Assembly (NCBI GenBank): GCA_036435485.1
Contig: CM071599.1
Span: forward strand, 211,829,178-211,893,177
DNA from: Saposhnikovia divaricata
Lineage: Eukaryota > Streptophyta > Magnoliopsida > Apiales > Apiaceae
Length of the DNA: 64,000 bases
Direction of reading: 5' to 3'
Below the pieces are notes generated by a model. It searched no databases. It worked only from the letters and a program-made list of their open reading frames with translations, and was not told the origin of the DNA. The position numbers were made by a program, and so were the translations under genes. Shown here one piece after another: positions 33,622 to 42,733 of this stretch; the first letter of the stretch is position 1; the number at the start of each line of letters is the position of its first letter.

Positions 33622-34881
33622 TGTTAGTAGTATTTTTATTGTTCGTTCGCAGGGAAGGACTGAATGTAATATCAAGTTCAAGTATCTTATCTCTTTACGT
33701 CTAGAAGTGTGTGAGAAAAATCTTTGGGTTTGTGTTTTAACTAAATTAACCAAGAACTAATTATAAACGCTAAGAATTGATTTTAAACTGAGATTCAAAT
33801 ATGTTGGAAAACAATCTAAGAACTGGGGTTCTTCACCTGGTCTCAATACATGCTCAATATTAATGTGATATCTGTGTTCCTACCTTGCTGAAAACAATTC
33901 TTCTAAAGTTATACTGCACCCTCCCAGGCTACAATATAGTGTTTACAGCTACACCGTAATTGACACTCCCGTGATACAATCAAAGTATATCTATAAACTA
34001 TTAAATACCAAGAATTATATGTCTCACAATTCTCCTATTAATCTCCCGATCTAATATTCAAATTATGTCTGTTAAATCATGTACTAAGATTGCAACTTCT
34101 CTCCCAAGCTTATTACAATCCCTAGAATACAATCAAAGGTTCATGACTCCCCTAATTGTGTTAAGATCTCATTAACAAATCAGCCAGGCAAAAAAATCAC
34201 ATAATCAAGCATGCATGATTACCAAGGAATACTACCCAATTCTCAGATTAGAGAATTAGTTACACATATTTAATAAAGAAAACATAATAATAATGATAAT
34301 GAATGAAAACATAATATTGAAGAAAGAATTGAAGATCGAAAGTACCTTGATACGATTTACAGCTATCAATTGTTATGATTTACAATGGTAGGATGTGTTT
34401 TTATAGGCTCTACAAATCTTGCCCAGCAAGATATTACCTTCTATTACAATTAGAATTCAATTCAGGTATTAAAAATTGCCCAAAATACAATTAGAACTAG
34501 AAAAGGGCAAAACAGTAATTTTTCTGCTTCCATCTATCTGCTGGTCGTGCCTCCTGGGCCCACCACACGCGGCCTGGTCGTGTGAAACCTATCCCATATT
34601 GTAGAAAATCTCTCAAGCTTCGCGTGGACTGTAAATGGGCTGAAAACGGACTTCTAGAACTCCAGATATGGCCCAAACAGTATAAGCTGCGCAGCCCTTC
34701 TCAAAAATCCGAATTTTAATTAATTAATTCTCCAAGAACGATAAAAGCATCAACTTTAATCAACATTCTCGTAAATCTGCACAACTCAGCAAAACACATC
34801 AAAACTACAACAACTTGAGTCCAAAACAATCAATTTAAGCCAAACGGAGGCATTCCCAATGGATATAAAATCCACTTATCA
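33622..34881 (-). repeat. 5' LTR of the chimeric Athila element
   Basis: 1,260 bp, same length as the 3' LTR; the differences I see are GTTGTTCG versus ATTGTTCG near its left end and GGGCTC versus GGGCTG. TATA box CTATAAAAA at 34398-34406 (minus). Confidence 0.95.
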
Positions 34882-35087
34882 CACTCCGGTTGGATATCAA
34901 ACTGACAATTTTTTTTTAAAATTTTCAATTTTCTCCGATAATATATATGCTAATCATTTTCGTGTATGAGTATGTCCAATAATAGTTTAGAAGGTTAAGA
35001 TGTAAAATTATATGAACATAAATATTTCGATTATTCATTATTTTTGGCCCCCCTAATAATTATTTCTGCGTCCGCCACTGATGCATT

Positions 35088-35230
35088 GATCCTTTGATTT
35101 TGAAAATCAACTTCTTTTGCTTTTTAAATAATCAACTAGCTTTATAGCCCGTGGAAGTCACGGGCAAGCTCTAACATCAGCAATTGTATACTAACAATTA
35201 ATAAATTGATTTGTTTGGTTTGAATTTAAT
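35088..35230. other. Intergenic stretch with GCCCGTG palindrome
   Basis: GCCCGTG-GAAGT-CACGGGC (35147-35165) forms a 7-bp stem, and CTAA follows at 35170-35173. A hairpin close to CTRR resembles a Helitron 3' end, but the next base is C rather than T and no 5' end was found. Confidence 0.3.
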
Positions 35231-35239
35231 TTGTACCTC

Positions 35240-35590
35240 TTGGGTGTGGAGCAAGAGGTCTCTCTTTCGTCTGTGCTTTCTTTCGGTGCCTATGAGCGTA
35301 TCAGCAAGGAGGAAGTCAAGGGTGCCCTTCAAAAGATGGCTAGAGGGAAGGCGGTTGGTCCGGATCAGATCCCAATAGAGGTGTGGCTTTGTCTTGGTGA
35401 GGTTGGCGTCCAATGGATAGCAGATCTGTTCAATGCTCTCCTCTTGGGTGCTAAGATGCCAGCTGAATGGAGGCGTAGTATTGTGGTCCCTTTTTTCAAG
35501 AACAAAGGCGATGCTCAGAGTTGTAGTAACTATCAGGGTATTAAATTACTCAGTCATACTATGAAACTTTGGGAGAGGGTATTGAATGTC
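35240..35590 (+). pseudogene. LINE (L1-type) reverse transcriptase fragment
   Basis: ISKEEVKGALQKMARGKAVG, PDQIPIEVWLCLGEVGVQWI, MPAEWRRSIVVPFFKNKGD and NYQGIKLLSHTMKLWERV are the N-terminal RT blocks of plant non-LTR retrotransposons. The fragment starts and stops abruptly; the catalytic FADD region is missing, and unrelated T-rich sequence begins at about 35600. Nothing else of the LINE is visible. Confidence 0.88.
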
Positions 35591-35599
35591 GGATTGAAT

Positions 35600-35772
35600 G
35601 TCCTAAATCTTTCTCCTTCTTTCGCTTTGGTCCTTTTTCTTCCTCTTTTTCCCTTCGTGACACTTTATTTCTTTATTTTGTCATTTTTCTCGAATTTCCT
35701 GAAATGCAACAAAATAATTTATTAAAATACGAGTTCAAACAATAAATAGGTAATAAAAATATGCACTTATCA
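35600..35772 (-). repeat. LTR end fragment, gypsy-like
   Basis: TTTATTTCTTTATTTTG and CGAATTTCCTGAAATGC resemble the T-rich part of the Athila LTR at 40861-40940, and the piece ends ATGCACTTATCA like the Athila LTR ends. Limits approximate. Confidence 0.45.
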
Positions 35773-35847
35773 TGTTGTAATAATGAAAATGAGAGTAGTT
35801 AGGGAATTGAGAATGTCAGAGTTTTTGTAGATGCTTGGGTTTGAAAT

Positions 35848-36057
35848 TTGAGTGAAAGTAAAGTTAGTTTCTTAGTACAAAAGGTTATGAAGATTGTTAT
35901 GGGCGAAAACGATGTTGTTTTGATGGAGGAGCGGTTAGAAAAAGAAGGTTCGATTTTTTATGAAGAGATAATTGAGAGAGTGTTGAAGAGGTGTTCAAGG
36001 GTATCGCGGTTGGCTTTTAAGTTTTTTAACTTGTCTTATTGCTTTAGGTTTTATTGA
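35848..36057 (+). pseudogene. PPR-protein N-terminal fragment
   Basis: VSFLVQKVMKIVMGEND and FYEEIIERVLKRCSRVSRLA followed by FKFFNL match the region before the first repeats of P-class mitochondrial PPR proteins, where ERVLKRC...LAF.FFNW is typical. The frame ends in TGA at 36057 without any repeat. It is a small captured or residual piece; promoter and continuation are absent. Confidence 0.5.
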
Positions 36058-36097
36058 TTTTTAGAATGGAAGAAACTACATTTCTCCATGCTTCTGA

Positions 36098-36228
36098 AAC
36101 TCTTCATTCACATGGTTATTTCAACAAGTCTAGCTTGCTTCACATGGTTGTGTGTTACGGTCGGAAATGGAGTTCAGATTCTGGGAATGATAGTTGTTAC
36201 AATTCTGTTTGCAGCCCTTGGGTTATGT
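36098..36228 (+). pseudogene. TM9SF/nonaspanin (endomembrane protein) exon fragment
   Basis: TWLCVTVGNGVQILGMIVVT followed by ILFAALG is close to the membrane segment after the HGDVFRP block of plant TM9SF proteins, which sort membrane proteins in Golgi/endosomes. HGYFNKSSLL in another frame just upstream would be that HGDVFRP block, displaced by a small insertion. Frame broken, both ends missing. Confidence 0.55.
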
Positions 36229-36606
36229 CCTCAATTCCACCTCAAAACTACCCATTTTACTTTTGATTTTTGGGGCTTGCACACTCCCATTTAGTACACT
36301 CTTTATTGAGCTTTTCTTCATTATGTCCAACGTCAAGTATATTACTTTTACTTTACCTATTAAGGATTACGCAGCAAAGGTATTATGATTTATTAGTGCT
36401 AACATGCTTTTCCATTTAAATTCTTTAGAGTTCGTTCTTTTAGTTACTTGATTAGTTGATTTATAAATTCATTTGAATTATAGATATTGACTCATTGGTA
36501 GAGAGCTCTTGAGGTCCTTATGTGTATTCATTTGAACCTGAATTATTATTTATTCAGTATTGATATATTTGGATCGAAACTTTTCTTTGGTTAATGGTTG
36601 TTGTAG
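36229..36606. other. Intron-like stretch before the CDK exon
   Basis: AT-rich DNA with no coding signal that ends in GGTTGTTGTAG, a good splice acceptor for the next exon. Probably captured intron sequence. Confidence 0.4.
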
Positions 36607-36699
36607 AAAATGTTACGGTATGAACCTTCAAAATGGATTTCGGCCAAGGAAGCTATGGAGCATCCTTACTTTAATGGCCTAAAGAAAGATAACCTCTAA
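36607..36699 (+). pseudogene. Last exon of a CDK (CDKA-like) gene, captured fragment
   Basis: Right after the acceptor TTGTAG the frame reads KMLRYEPSKWISAKEAMEHP then YFNGLKKDNL and TAA. Plant CDKA proteins end in KML.YEPSKRISAK.AMEHPYFDDL; here W replaces the conserved R (CGG to TGG). The exon has its own stop and about 240 bp of 3' flank (36700-36939) with no other feature. The kinase domain is absent, so it cannot be functional. Confidence 0.75.
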
Positions 36700-36939
36700 T
36701 TCTCACTGTTGGGCCGCTGATCTTGGGAATGTTTCAATGTTTTAATTATCATAGGAATGTTATGCCTTCATTAATTTTAGGACAAGCAGCGGATCCTACA
36801 AAATATTAATGTTTTAGCAATGTTAGGATTTTTGCTTTTACTTTCGTTTTTTAACTTAAAGTATATTCCAAGATGATTACACTTGGTTGTAAAGGCTCAC
36901 ACATGTTATGCATATACTTTTGTATTTCTGAATATAATA

Positions 36940-37130
36940 TGATTTTTCGTAGAGTAGGCCCCGTAGGGGCACCCATCTTGATAGTCAGATTTAACTATTT
37001 TTACTAGTTTGCAACCATGTTTGCAACTTCTGCAACCTTGTTTGCAACTTCTGCAACCGTGGTTGCAAAGGTTGCAAACATGGTTGCAACCATGGGTACA
37101 GAAGTTGCAAACATGTTTTCAACTTATTTG
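36940..37130 (+). repeat. GC-hairpin/GCAACC module 1
   Basis: AGGCCCCGTAGGGGCACCC is followed by ATCTTGATAGTCAGATTTAA and then an array of GTTGCAAC-type words on both strands (for example GTTGCAAACATGGTTGCAAC). First of six copies in this region; four are in this orientation. Confidence 0.75.
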
Positions 37131-37261
37131 TATCAGTTGCAACTTATGAAAATTCACATTAGACATATTATTAAAATGCACTCATACCCATTAGACATAT
37201 AATTAAAATTACACATGTTTCATGTAAAATAATTAATTATACAATATGATACATGAATTTA

Positions 37262-37425
37262 TGGTAATATGAAGACAATATGATTTTATGTGGAACAGAC
37301 CCCGCAGGGGCACCCATCTCAAGAGTCGAAGTTAACTATTTTTATCAATTGTAACTATTGCAACCATGTTTGCAAAGGTTGCAACCATGATTGCAACTTA
37401 TGTAACCATGGTTGCAACTAGATAT
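37262..37425 (+). repeat. GC-hairpin/GCAACC module 2
   Basis: TTATGTGGAACAGACCCCGC then AGGGGCACCCATCTC, followed by GCAACC words. Shares the upstream ACAATATGATT with modules 1 and 5 in similar form. Confidence 0.7.
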
Positions 37426-37469
37426 TGGTGCTCACAGAAGCAGGTTTGCCTTATTATTTATTTTACGAA

Positions 37470-37637
37470 ATGTCAAAGCAAATATACGACTATGAGAGTA
37501 AGTCGGATAACATTGCAAAGGCTCCAACAACAAAAGCTCCATCAACAAAGGCTCCAACAACAAAGGCTCCAACATCAAAGGATCCACCAACAAAGCCTTA
37601 TGAGAGAAAGAGAAATGCGGGAGATGTGAAGAAATGA
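37470..37637 (+). pseudogene. Short ORF with APTTK repeats, unrecognised
   Basis: MSKQIYDYESKSDNI is followed by about five tandem five-residue units (KAPTT, KAPST, KAPTS) encoded by a 15-bp minisatellite, then KPYERKRNAGDVKK and TGA. I do not recognise it. It may be the tail of a captured gene or of a transposon ORF. No promoter or start context supports expression. Confidence 0.35.
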
Positions 37638-37867
37638 GTTGTGTTTTTTATTTTATGACATTAAGTAGTAGAAAAACAATGTTGCTGGCATAACTATGTA
37701 GTTCTCTTGGTTCGATGAATTTGATAATTAATGGCTCAAATTTAATAGAAACTTTGTTATTCAACTATGTTTGGTAATGGTTCGTTGTTTAGAGATTTTA
37801 TGCAATTGTTAATGTTTGGTAATGGTTCAATAATTTATGGTACCAACTGGTAATATAAATAAAATTT

Positions 37868-37990
37868 CAATTTATGTGGAATAGGCCCTGCGGGCACCCA
37901 TCTTAATAGTAAGATTCAACTATATCGATCGGTTGCAACCTTGTTTACAACATTTGCAAACAAGTTGAAATGTTGCAAACAAAATTGCAA
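37868..37990 (+). repeat. GC-hairpin/GCAACC module 3
   Basis: ATTTATGTGGAATAGGCCC, GCGGGCACCCATCTTAATAG and TAAGATTCAA, then GGTTGCAACC. It faces module 4 in inverted orientation across the MULE exons. Confidence 0.75.
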
Positions 37991-38261
37991 CATGGTTGTA
38001 GCAATTTTTCAATTCTACTCAAAATAAAAAAAAATTGGAAATTTAGAAACACATGTCATATCTGTTCCATTACTACTTTAAACTTAAACAACGTAGTAAT
38101 TCAACATTTGCAACAGTGTTTCCAACTTAATTTGTAAATAACTAATTTGTTTTTTTCGATGGCGCACTTCTATAAGTTCTTCTATTATGTCCACATTGAC
38201 CGCATTTCCCGTATTTTAATTTTTGAATTGGTATATTTGTCTCCCACGCAGCTTTGCGGCT

Positions 38262-38690
38262 TCACTTTTTTGGTCTTCCTACTCTGATTCTGCCTTTCGG
38301 GGGGTACATTGTCCTCGCTTTGATATCATCTGGTACTTTCCATGTATCTTTCTTGCCAATTGGATATACCAATTCTTTATAAGCAGCAATAATTGCTTTT
38401 ATTGTGTAATATGATGAACAATAATCATAAGAATCATGATTTACTTTCTGCAAAACAGCAATTGCATGTGTACAAGGAAGTTGATCCATCTGAAACCTAT
38501 TTTACAGCAAAATATATATTATACAAAGATAAACGAAGGACATGTATTTATGAAATCTTATTGAAACAGTATTGGGAATCACCTGTTGCATGTACAACTT
38601 TTGGAAGCCAAATTAACTATAGATTTTTTGTCCACATTACAAACTTCGAACATCGTGTCATTTGATGGATTCACCTGTTGATTTAACATT
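38262..38690 (-). pseudogene. MULE (Mutator-like) transposase C-terminal exons, SWIM zinc finger
   Basis: The exon at 38583-38690 reads LNQQVNPSNDTMFEV, then NVDKKSIVNLASKSCTC. A short intron (38497-38582, GT..AG) joins it to the second exon: NRFQMDQLPCTHAIAVLQ, then YDYCSSYYTIKA, WKVPDDIKARTMYPPKG and GRPKK. CxC...CxH is the SWIM zinc finger found after the MULE transposase core. The catalytic DDE part is missing. It lies between inverted modules 3 and 4, which may be terminal repeats of this MULE or of a derivative. Confidence 0.85.
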
Positions 38691-38737
38691 ATTTTAAACA
38701 AGAATTTTATGTTTTTTTTGTACTTTCATTAGAATGA

Positions 38738-38990
38738 GAAAGGTTGTAAAGGTTGAAACCTTGGTTGCAACCATGTTTGCAACTTCTGCAACCATGGTTA
38801 CAACCTTGTTTGCAACTTTTGCAACCATGATTGCAACTTCAGCAACCTTGTTTGCAACTTCTGTAACCATGGATGTAAAGATTGCAAACAAGGTTGCAAA
38901 TGTTGCAATTGATAGAAATTTTTGAATCTTACTATTTAGATTGGTAACCCTACGGGGCCTGTTCCACATAAATTCAACAAGTGAACAAAT
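38738..38990 (-). repeat. GC-hairpin/GCAACC module 4 (inverted)
   Basis: A long run of GTTGCAAC words ends at TTGCAATTGATAG, followed by CTTACTATTTAGATTGG and CCTACGGGGCCTGTTCCACA. It is the inverted counterpart of module 3. Confidence 0.75.
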
Positions 38991-39116
38991 TCATAAATGT
39001 CATATCAGTTCCATTCATAATGATTCAATAAATGATCAAATGATATTGATCCTCGGCATGTGATATACTCATTTCACAAGGGTACTTACAAACCTACTAA
39101 ACAACAAACACAATAT

Positions 39117-39240
39117 TTAAAGGGAAGAAGGCATTTTCTTCTCTTTGTATATCCGTCCGGGAGTAGTTCCAGCTCCAATTGAACCAAGAGCTCTATGACT
39201 TTCATCAGCCCTTTTTTGAAGTTCCATCTCTTGATACCAC
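39117..39240 (-). pseudogene. Exon-like fragment of an unrecognised gene
   Basis: After acceptor TTCTTACCAG the frame runs WYQEMELQKRADESHRALGS, then IGAGTTPGRIYKEKKMPSSL and TAA. Composition looks like a genuine C-terminal exon, but I cannot name the family. It may belong to the MULE or be a captured piece. Confidence 0.35.
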
Positions 39241-39361
39241 CTGGTAAGAAAAAAAATACAGAAGATCGGTTCTGATACAAATTCGATTATTACAAATGAC
39301 TAAATGACAACCCACCTTGTTGCTTTTGCATTGAGACAGACATATAATTTTATGTTTCTAA

Positions 39362-39545
39362 AGACAATATGATTCTCCATAGAGCATGTCCTGCAGGGGT
39401 ACCCATCTTGATAGTCAGATTTAAGTTTTAACTATTTTTATCAATTGTAACCTTTGCAACCATGTTTGCAACTTCTGCAACCTTGTTTGCAAAGGTTGCA
39501 ACCATGGTTACAAAAGTTGCAAACATGTTTGCAACTTATTTACAA
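39362..39545 (+). repeat. GC-hairpin/GCAACC module 5
   Basis: ACAATATGATTCTCCATAG, TGTCCTGCAGGGGTACCC and ATCTTGATAGTCAGATTTAA, then GCAACC words up to 39535. Confidence 0.75.
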
Positions 39546-39883
39546 ACAATATTTAGCAAGAAATTTATAAATAAAAAAAATATTTACAAACAATGCGAGA
39601 GGACTCCTCTCAAAATAGAAAATGGAACAAATCGCATATGGACTAAAAACTTCCTCTTAGAACACTCTCCAAGAGAAATTACACAACAAAAACACCATAC
39701 ACATCAACTAACAGAAGATGCAACCTCGACAGCCACCAGTAGAGCACCCACTTGAGCTAACCCAACTCTGTCCAAAACTCAGCCCCTGCATACCACTTAC
39801 AGCTGCAAAAAGTGTCTGAAGAAGTTGTCCCGCTCCTAGTACAACTTGCACGAGATTACCCTTCTAAGGCAAAGGTTTACCTT

Positions 39884-41108
39884 TGATGTAGTGTATTTTT
39901 GTGTTCGTTCACAGGGAGACAGGTTTTATTAATTTTAATTTAATTGTCACAAATTTTATATTAAAAACAATTATAAAAAAATTTATATAACTAAATAACG
40001 CAAATAAATTTGTTTTAAAATCGATTAACTTAAAGTCTAGGGTGATCGGGTTAACCATGTTTACACCAAAACAATTATATAGATGTAGTAATTTAACGGA
40101 TTTAAATAATTAGAGCATATGTTAATCTTTCTCAAGCATTAACGCTCTCGGAAATCCAATTATGCTCTCGCACTAAAATTCAATTCCGCTAATCGTATGT
40201 ATGCCTCTAGTGAATAAAATCTCTCGATCTATTATTCCTATTCACAAATAATTAATTAATGATACCGGCCGATAACACAAATTAGATTTTATAACATATC
40301 GATTAGAATTATTTTATATCCGTTAAACAACTAATAAAATTAAAGCACTATCATGGTGTAAACATGGCTTCCCCTTATACCCTAGAAATAAACTACTCAC
40401 ACATGCTATTAATAGAAACGACAAAAATATTTAAACAAGACATACAAAACTTATATTAATAAACAAGATAAAATTTAGGAGTACCTCAAATTTACAATAG
40501 AATGGAGAATCAAGCCAAATAGTACATAAAAGAGAGGAAAGAAAATCAAGTCCCTAGCTCCAAAATATTAGCCGAATGAAAGGATGGTAGAATCAAAAGA
40601 TATAAAGTGGTGAGTGCTTTTTCTATGTCTCAGTTGGTGTCCTTTAGTTCGTGGCCTGTGTCTTTCCTTTTATAGGATTTTGTTTGCATATGAATGCAAA
40701 TTCAAAGTCTTTATTCAAGGCTGCTGCTTTTGTTTTTCTTCTTCAAAGTTTGCTGCTCTTCTTCCAAGTCTGCTCCGTAATTCACTGCATGCGACTTTTG
40801 AAATAATGACTGGCTTTGGGGTGTGTTTGGAATATTCCAATTTGCTCCAAATTTCTAATTCTTTTTCCTCCTTCTTTTATTTCTTCTTTGCACTTTATTT
40901 CTTTATTTTGGTATTTCTTTATTTTCCGAATTTCTTCCAACTTTAGCTCCAAAATAGCTCTTTAAGCTCAAGTTCTTCCAATTTAGAAATTCTTGTCTTC
41001 CTACAATAAAACATCAAAATTAATTAAATAAATATCCAAATCAATGCAAAATGCAATTAAATATGGGAATAAAATTATCTAAAATGTATATAAAAATATA
41101 TCTTATCA
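39884..41108 (-). repeat. 3' LTR of the intact Athila element
   Basis: Plus strand TGATGTAGTGTATTTTTGTG to ATATCTTATCA. The ORF at 40614-40946 lies in the T-rich part and is not a gene. Confidence 0.95.
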
Positions 41109-41147
41109 AACATCCCCACACTAAGCATTTGCACGTCCTCGGGCAAA
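41109..41147 (-). promoter_or_regulatory. Polypurine tract plus hairpin at the 3' LTR (intact Athila)
   Basis: ACATCCCCACACT gives the purine tract AGTGTGGGGATGT in sense. TTTGCACGTCCTCGGGCAAA (41128-41147) pairs over eight positions with one mismatch and a TCCT loop. Confidence 0.7.
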
Positions 41148-41177
41148 TAAGCGAAATAAAAACTAAATCCTAATATC

Positions 41178-41300
41178 ACTTTCGTAGATGACACGATTGC
41201 ATTGAGCATATGCAACAAGCCGTTAAACCCCTAGGCAGCCCTAGTAGGACGAGTGTTGTCTCGTGAGGGTTTATAGTGAATTTACCCACAAAATTCATTT
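41178..41300 (-). other. Conserved non-coding block near the 3' end (intact Athila)
   Basis: Counterpart of 25020-25136: CATATGCAACAAGCC, TTAAACCCCTAGGCAGCCCT, TCTCGTGAGGG and TTTACCCACAAAATTCATT. The spacer from 41301 to 42609 is otherwise AT-rich and non-coding, with T tracts at 41885-41965; a 145-codon ORF at 41276-41713 on the opposite strand has no recognised domain. Confidence 0.6.
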
Positions 41301-42609
41301 TTTTCTGCCAAGTCTCAAATATGCAACCTATCATAGTACTCCACACTAGTAAACCTCAATTGCACAGTACTGAAAGTCTGTTCACTTACACATCATATGC
41401 ACAAGACTATCCAAGTAAGCACATAGTCTATATAGACAAAAAGATCATGAAATATATATCAATGCCGCATTCAGTGAGTAACATGCTAGGGATAGAAAAT
41501 TCTCACACAACTCTCAAATCACACAAGTGTATAGGTGAAGTGTATTCGCTCAAGTTCAATCAATTAAGTTATGTGCTACCATATGCTTGGTTGTCCACCA
41601 AATCTCCACTACTTTGTATACTTGCATGCATAAATCAAAAGGTCTTTGTTAAAGGTTGTAACGTGGCTAAGGTGAAGGGTAGGAAATCAAGAAAAAGGCT
41701 AACAAGTGGCTAATTTGACAAACTAATAGAGCACAATGTTCATTTTTAATTAAAGCACTCAACATGAAATTTCGATCATGTAAAAGGTGATTAAGCTTTC
41801 ACAAGAATTAAACCCCAAGCACATATTGTCATGTACTTTCCCATTTTCATATTGCACAAACCGATGAACAAAACTCTATTTTTATTTTATTCTTTTTTTT
41901 TTCTTTTTTTTTTTTTCTTTTTTCTATTTTTTTTTTTTCAATTTTTTTTTTCTTTTTCTTTATGATCCCCACCAAATTTTCACACTTTAACAAAGATATC
42001 CCCATACTATGCGCTCACCAACCCCTAAATGAATCAAAGTGCTCTACTAGTAAATCAAGACAAGAATAAACAAGTAGGCTCAAAAATTCAGATCGGTGAT
42101 AAAAAAAATATCGGATAAAAAGCTCAAAAGGGGTTCACTAAGGATATATGATTCAAGGGTACTGTTTGGATCAATACGGTTAATCCTAGTGCCTTTATCA
42201 TTTTCATGCATGCAAATATCATGTAATCTCAAAATGGTTTAAAGCAAGTTCTAGAGCGACATACTTAATGATGAACAACACACAACAATAAAAATTCGAT
42301 TGATATAAGATGTACCAATCATAAATTAGGCTCAAAATCTCACAGGGTGAAAGCATGTTTTAGTACTCACTAAAATTGACAATGACAAATCTCAAGTTTT
42401 ATAATTTTCGCAAGCACGTACAAGGAATCATCAAGTAACAAATAACTTTCAGAGATATGACATGTCAAATAATCATGCAAAATAAGCTCACAAGATGTGT
42501 ACCTATCCTTGTTAACACACTATGAGACGAGGCAATTAATTTTCTAATTTTCTGATTTTTTTGGATTTTTTTAAATTTTATGTATTTACACTAAAAACCC
42601 TAAATGAAA

Positions 42610-42649
42610 ACATCCCCACACTTAAATCATGCATTGTCCTCAATGTATG
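42610..42649 (-). promoter_or_regulatory. Internal second purine-tract/hairpin module (intact Athila)
   Basis: ACATCCCCACACTTA repeats the tract at 41110-41122 (CATCCCCACACT identical). CATGCATTG (42628-42636) and CAATGTATG (42641-42649) form a 9-bp stem with one G-U pair around TCCT. It lies 85 bp after the accessory ORF stop in sense. Confidence 0.65.
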
Positions 42650-42733
42650 CAAATAAAAATGAGATATGAGCAAAAGAGAACGAAAACTCCCCTTTCCTTC
42701 CGCAATTCTTTTCACATAGCACGAATACTCCCC

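Larger units (their letters stand above)
23689..34881 (-). mobile_element. Chimeric, RT-less Athila-type Ty3/gypsy element (11.2 kb)
   Basis: Two 1,260-bp LTRs flanked by perfect 5-bp duplication CACTC (23684-23688, 34882-34886). Minus-sense order: LTR, tRNA-Asp primer site, gag-protease and the very start of RT, then an abrupt switch to a diverged partial LTR with its own primer site and leader. That leads into integrase, an accessory ORF, purine tract and LTR. RT palm and RNase H are absent. I see only about two differences between the LTRs, so it inserted very recently and must have been mobilised in trans. Confidence 0.95.
23438..35080. mobile_element. hAT-like MITE (about 445 bp) split by the Athila element
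   Basis: The left part (23438-23688) starts CAGAGGCGGATCCAGG and the right part (34887-35080) ends TGCGTCCGCCACTG, inverted termini like those at 1460-1870. The direct repeat ATGCATT flanks it (23431-23437, 35081-35087); hAT normally gives 8 bp, so one base is uncertain. G-rich GTGGGGGCC and its partner GGCCCCCC lie subterminally. The 11.2 kb Athila element landed at 23689 with its own duplication. Confidence 0.8.

Noticed and set aside
35147..35173. Helitron 3' terminus (hairpin plus CTAA)
   Set aside because: Base after CTAA is C, spacing is short and no 5' TC end or helicase sequence is present; kept only as a weak note.
36940..39545. CRISPR-like array from regularly repeated GCAACC words
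   Set aside because: Plant nuclear DNA, irregular spacing, palindromic overlapping repeats and no unique spacers.
41276..41713. 145-codon ORF on the plus strand in the Athila spacer
   Set aside because: Antisense to the element, covers the conserved non-coding block, and has no recognised domain.
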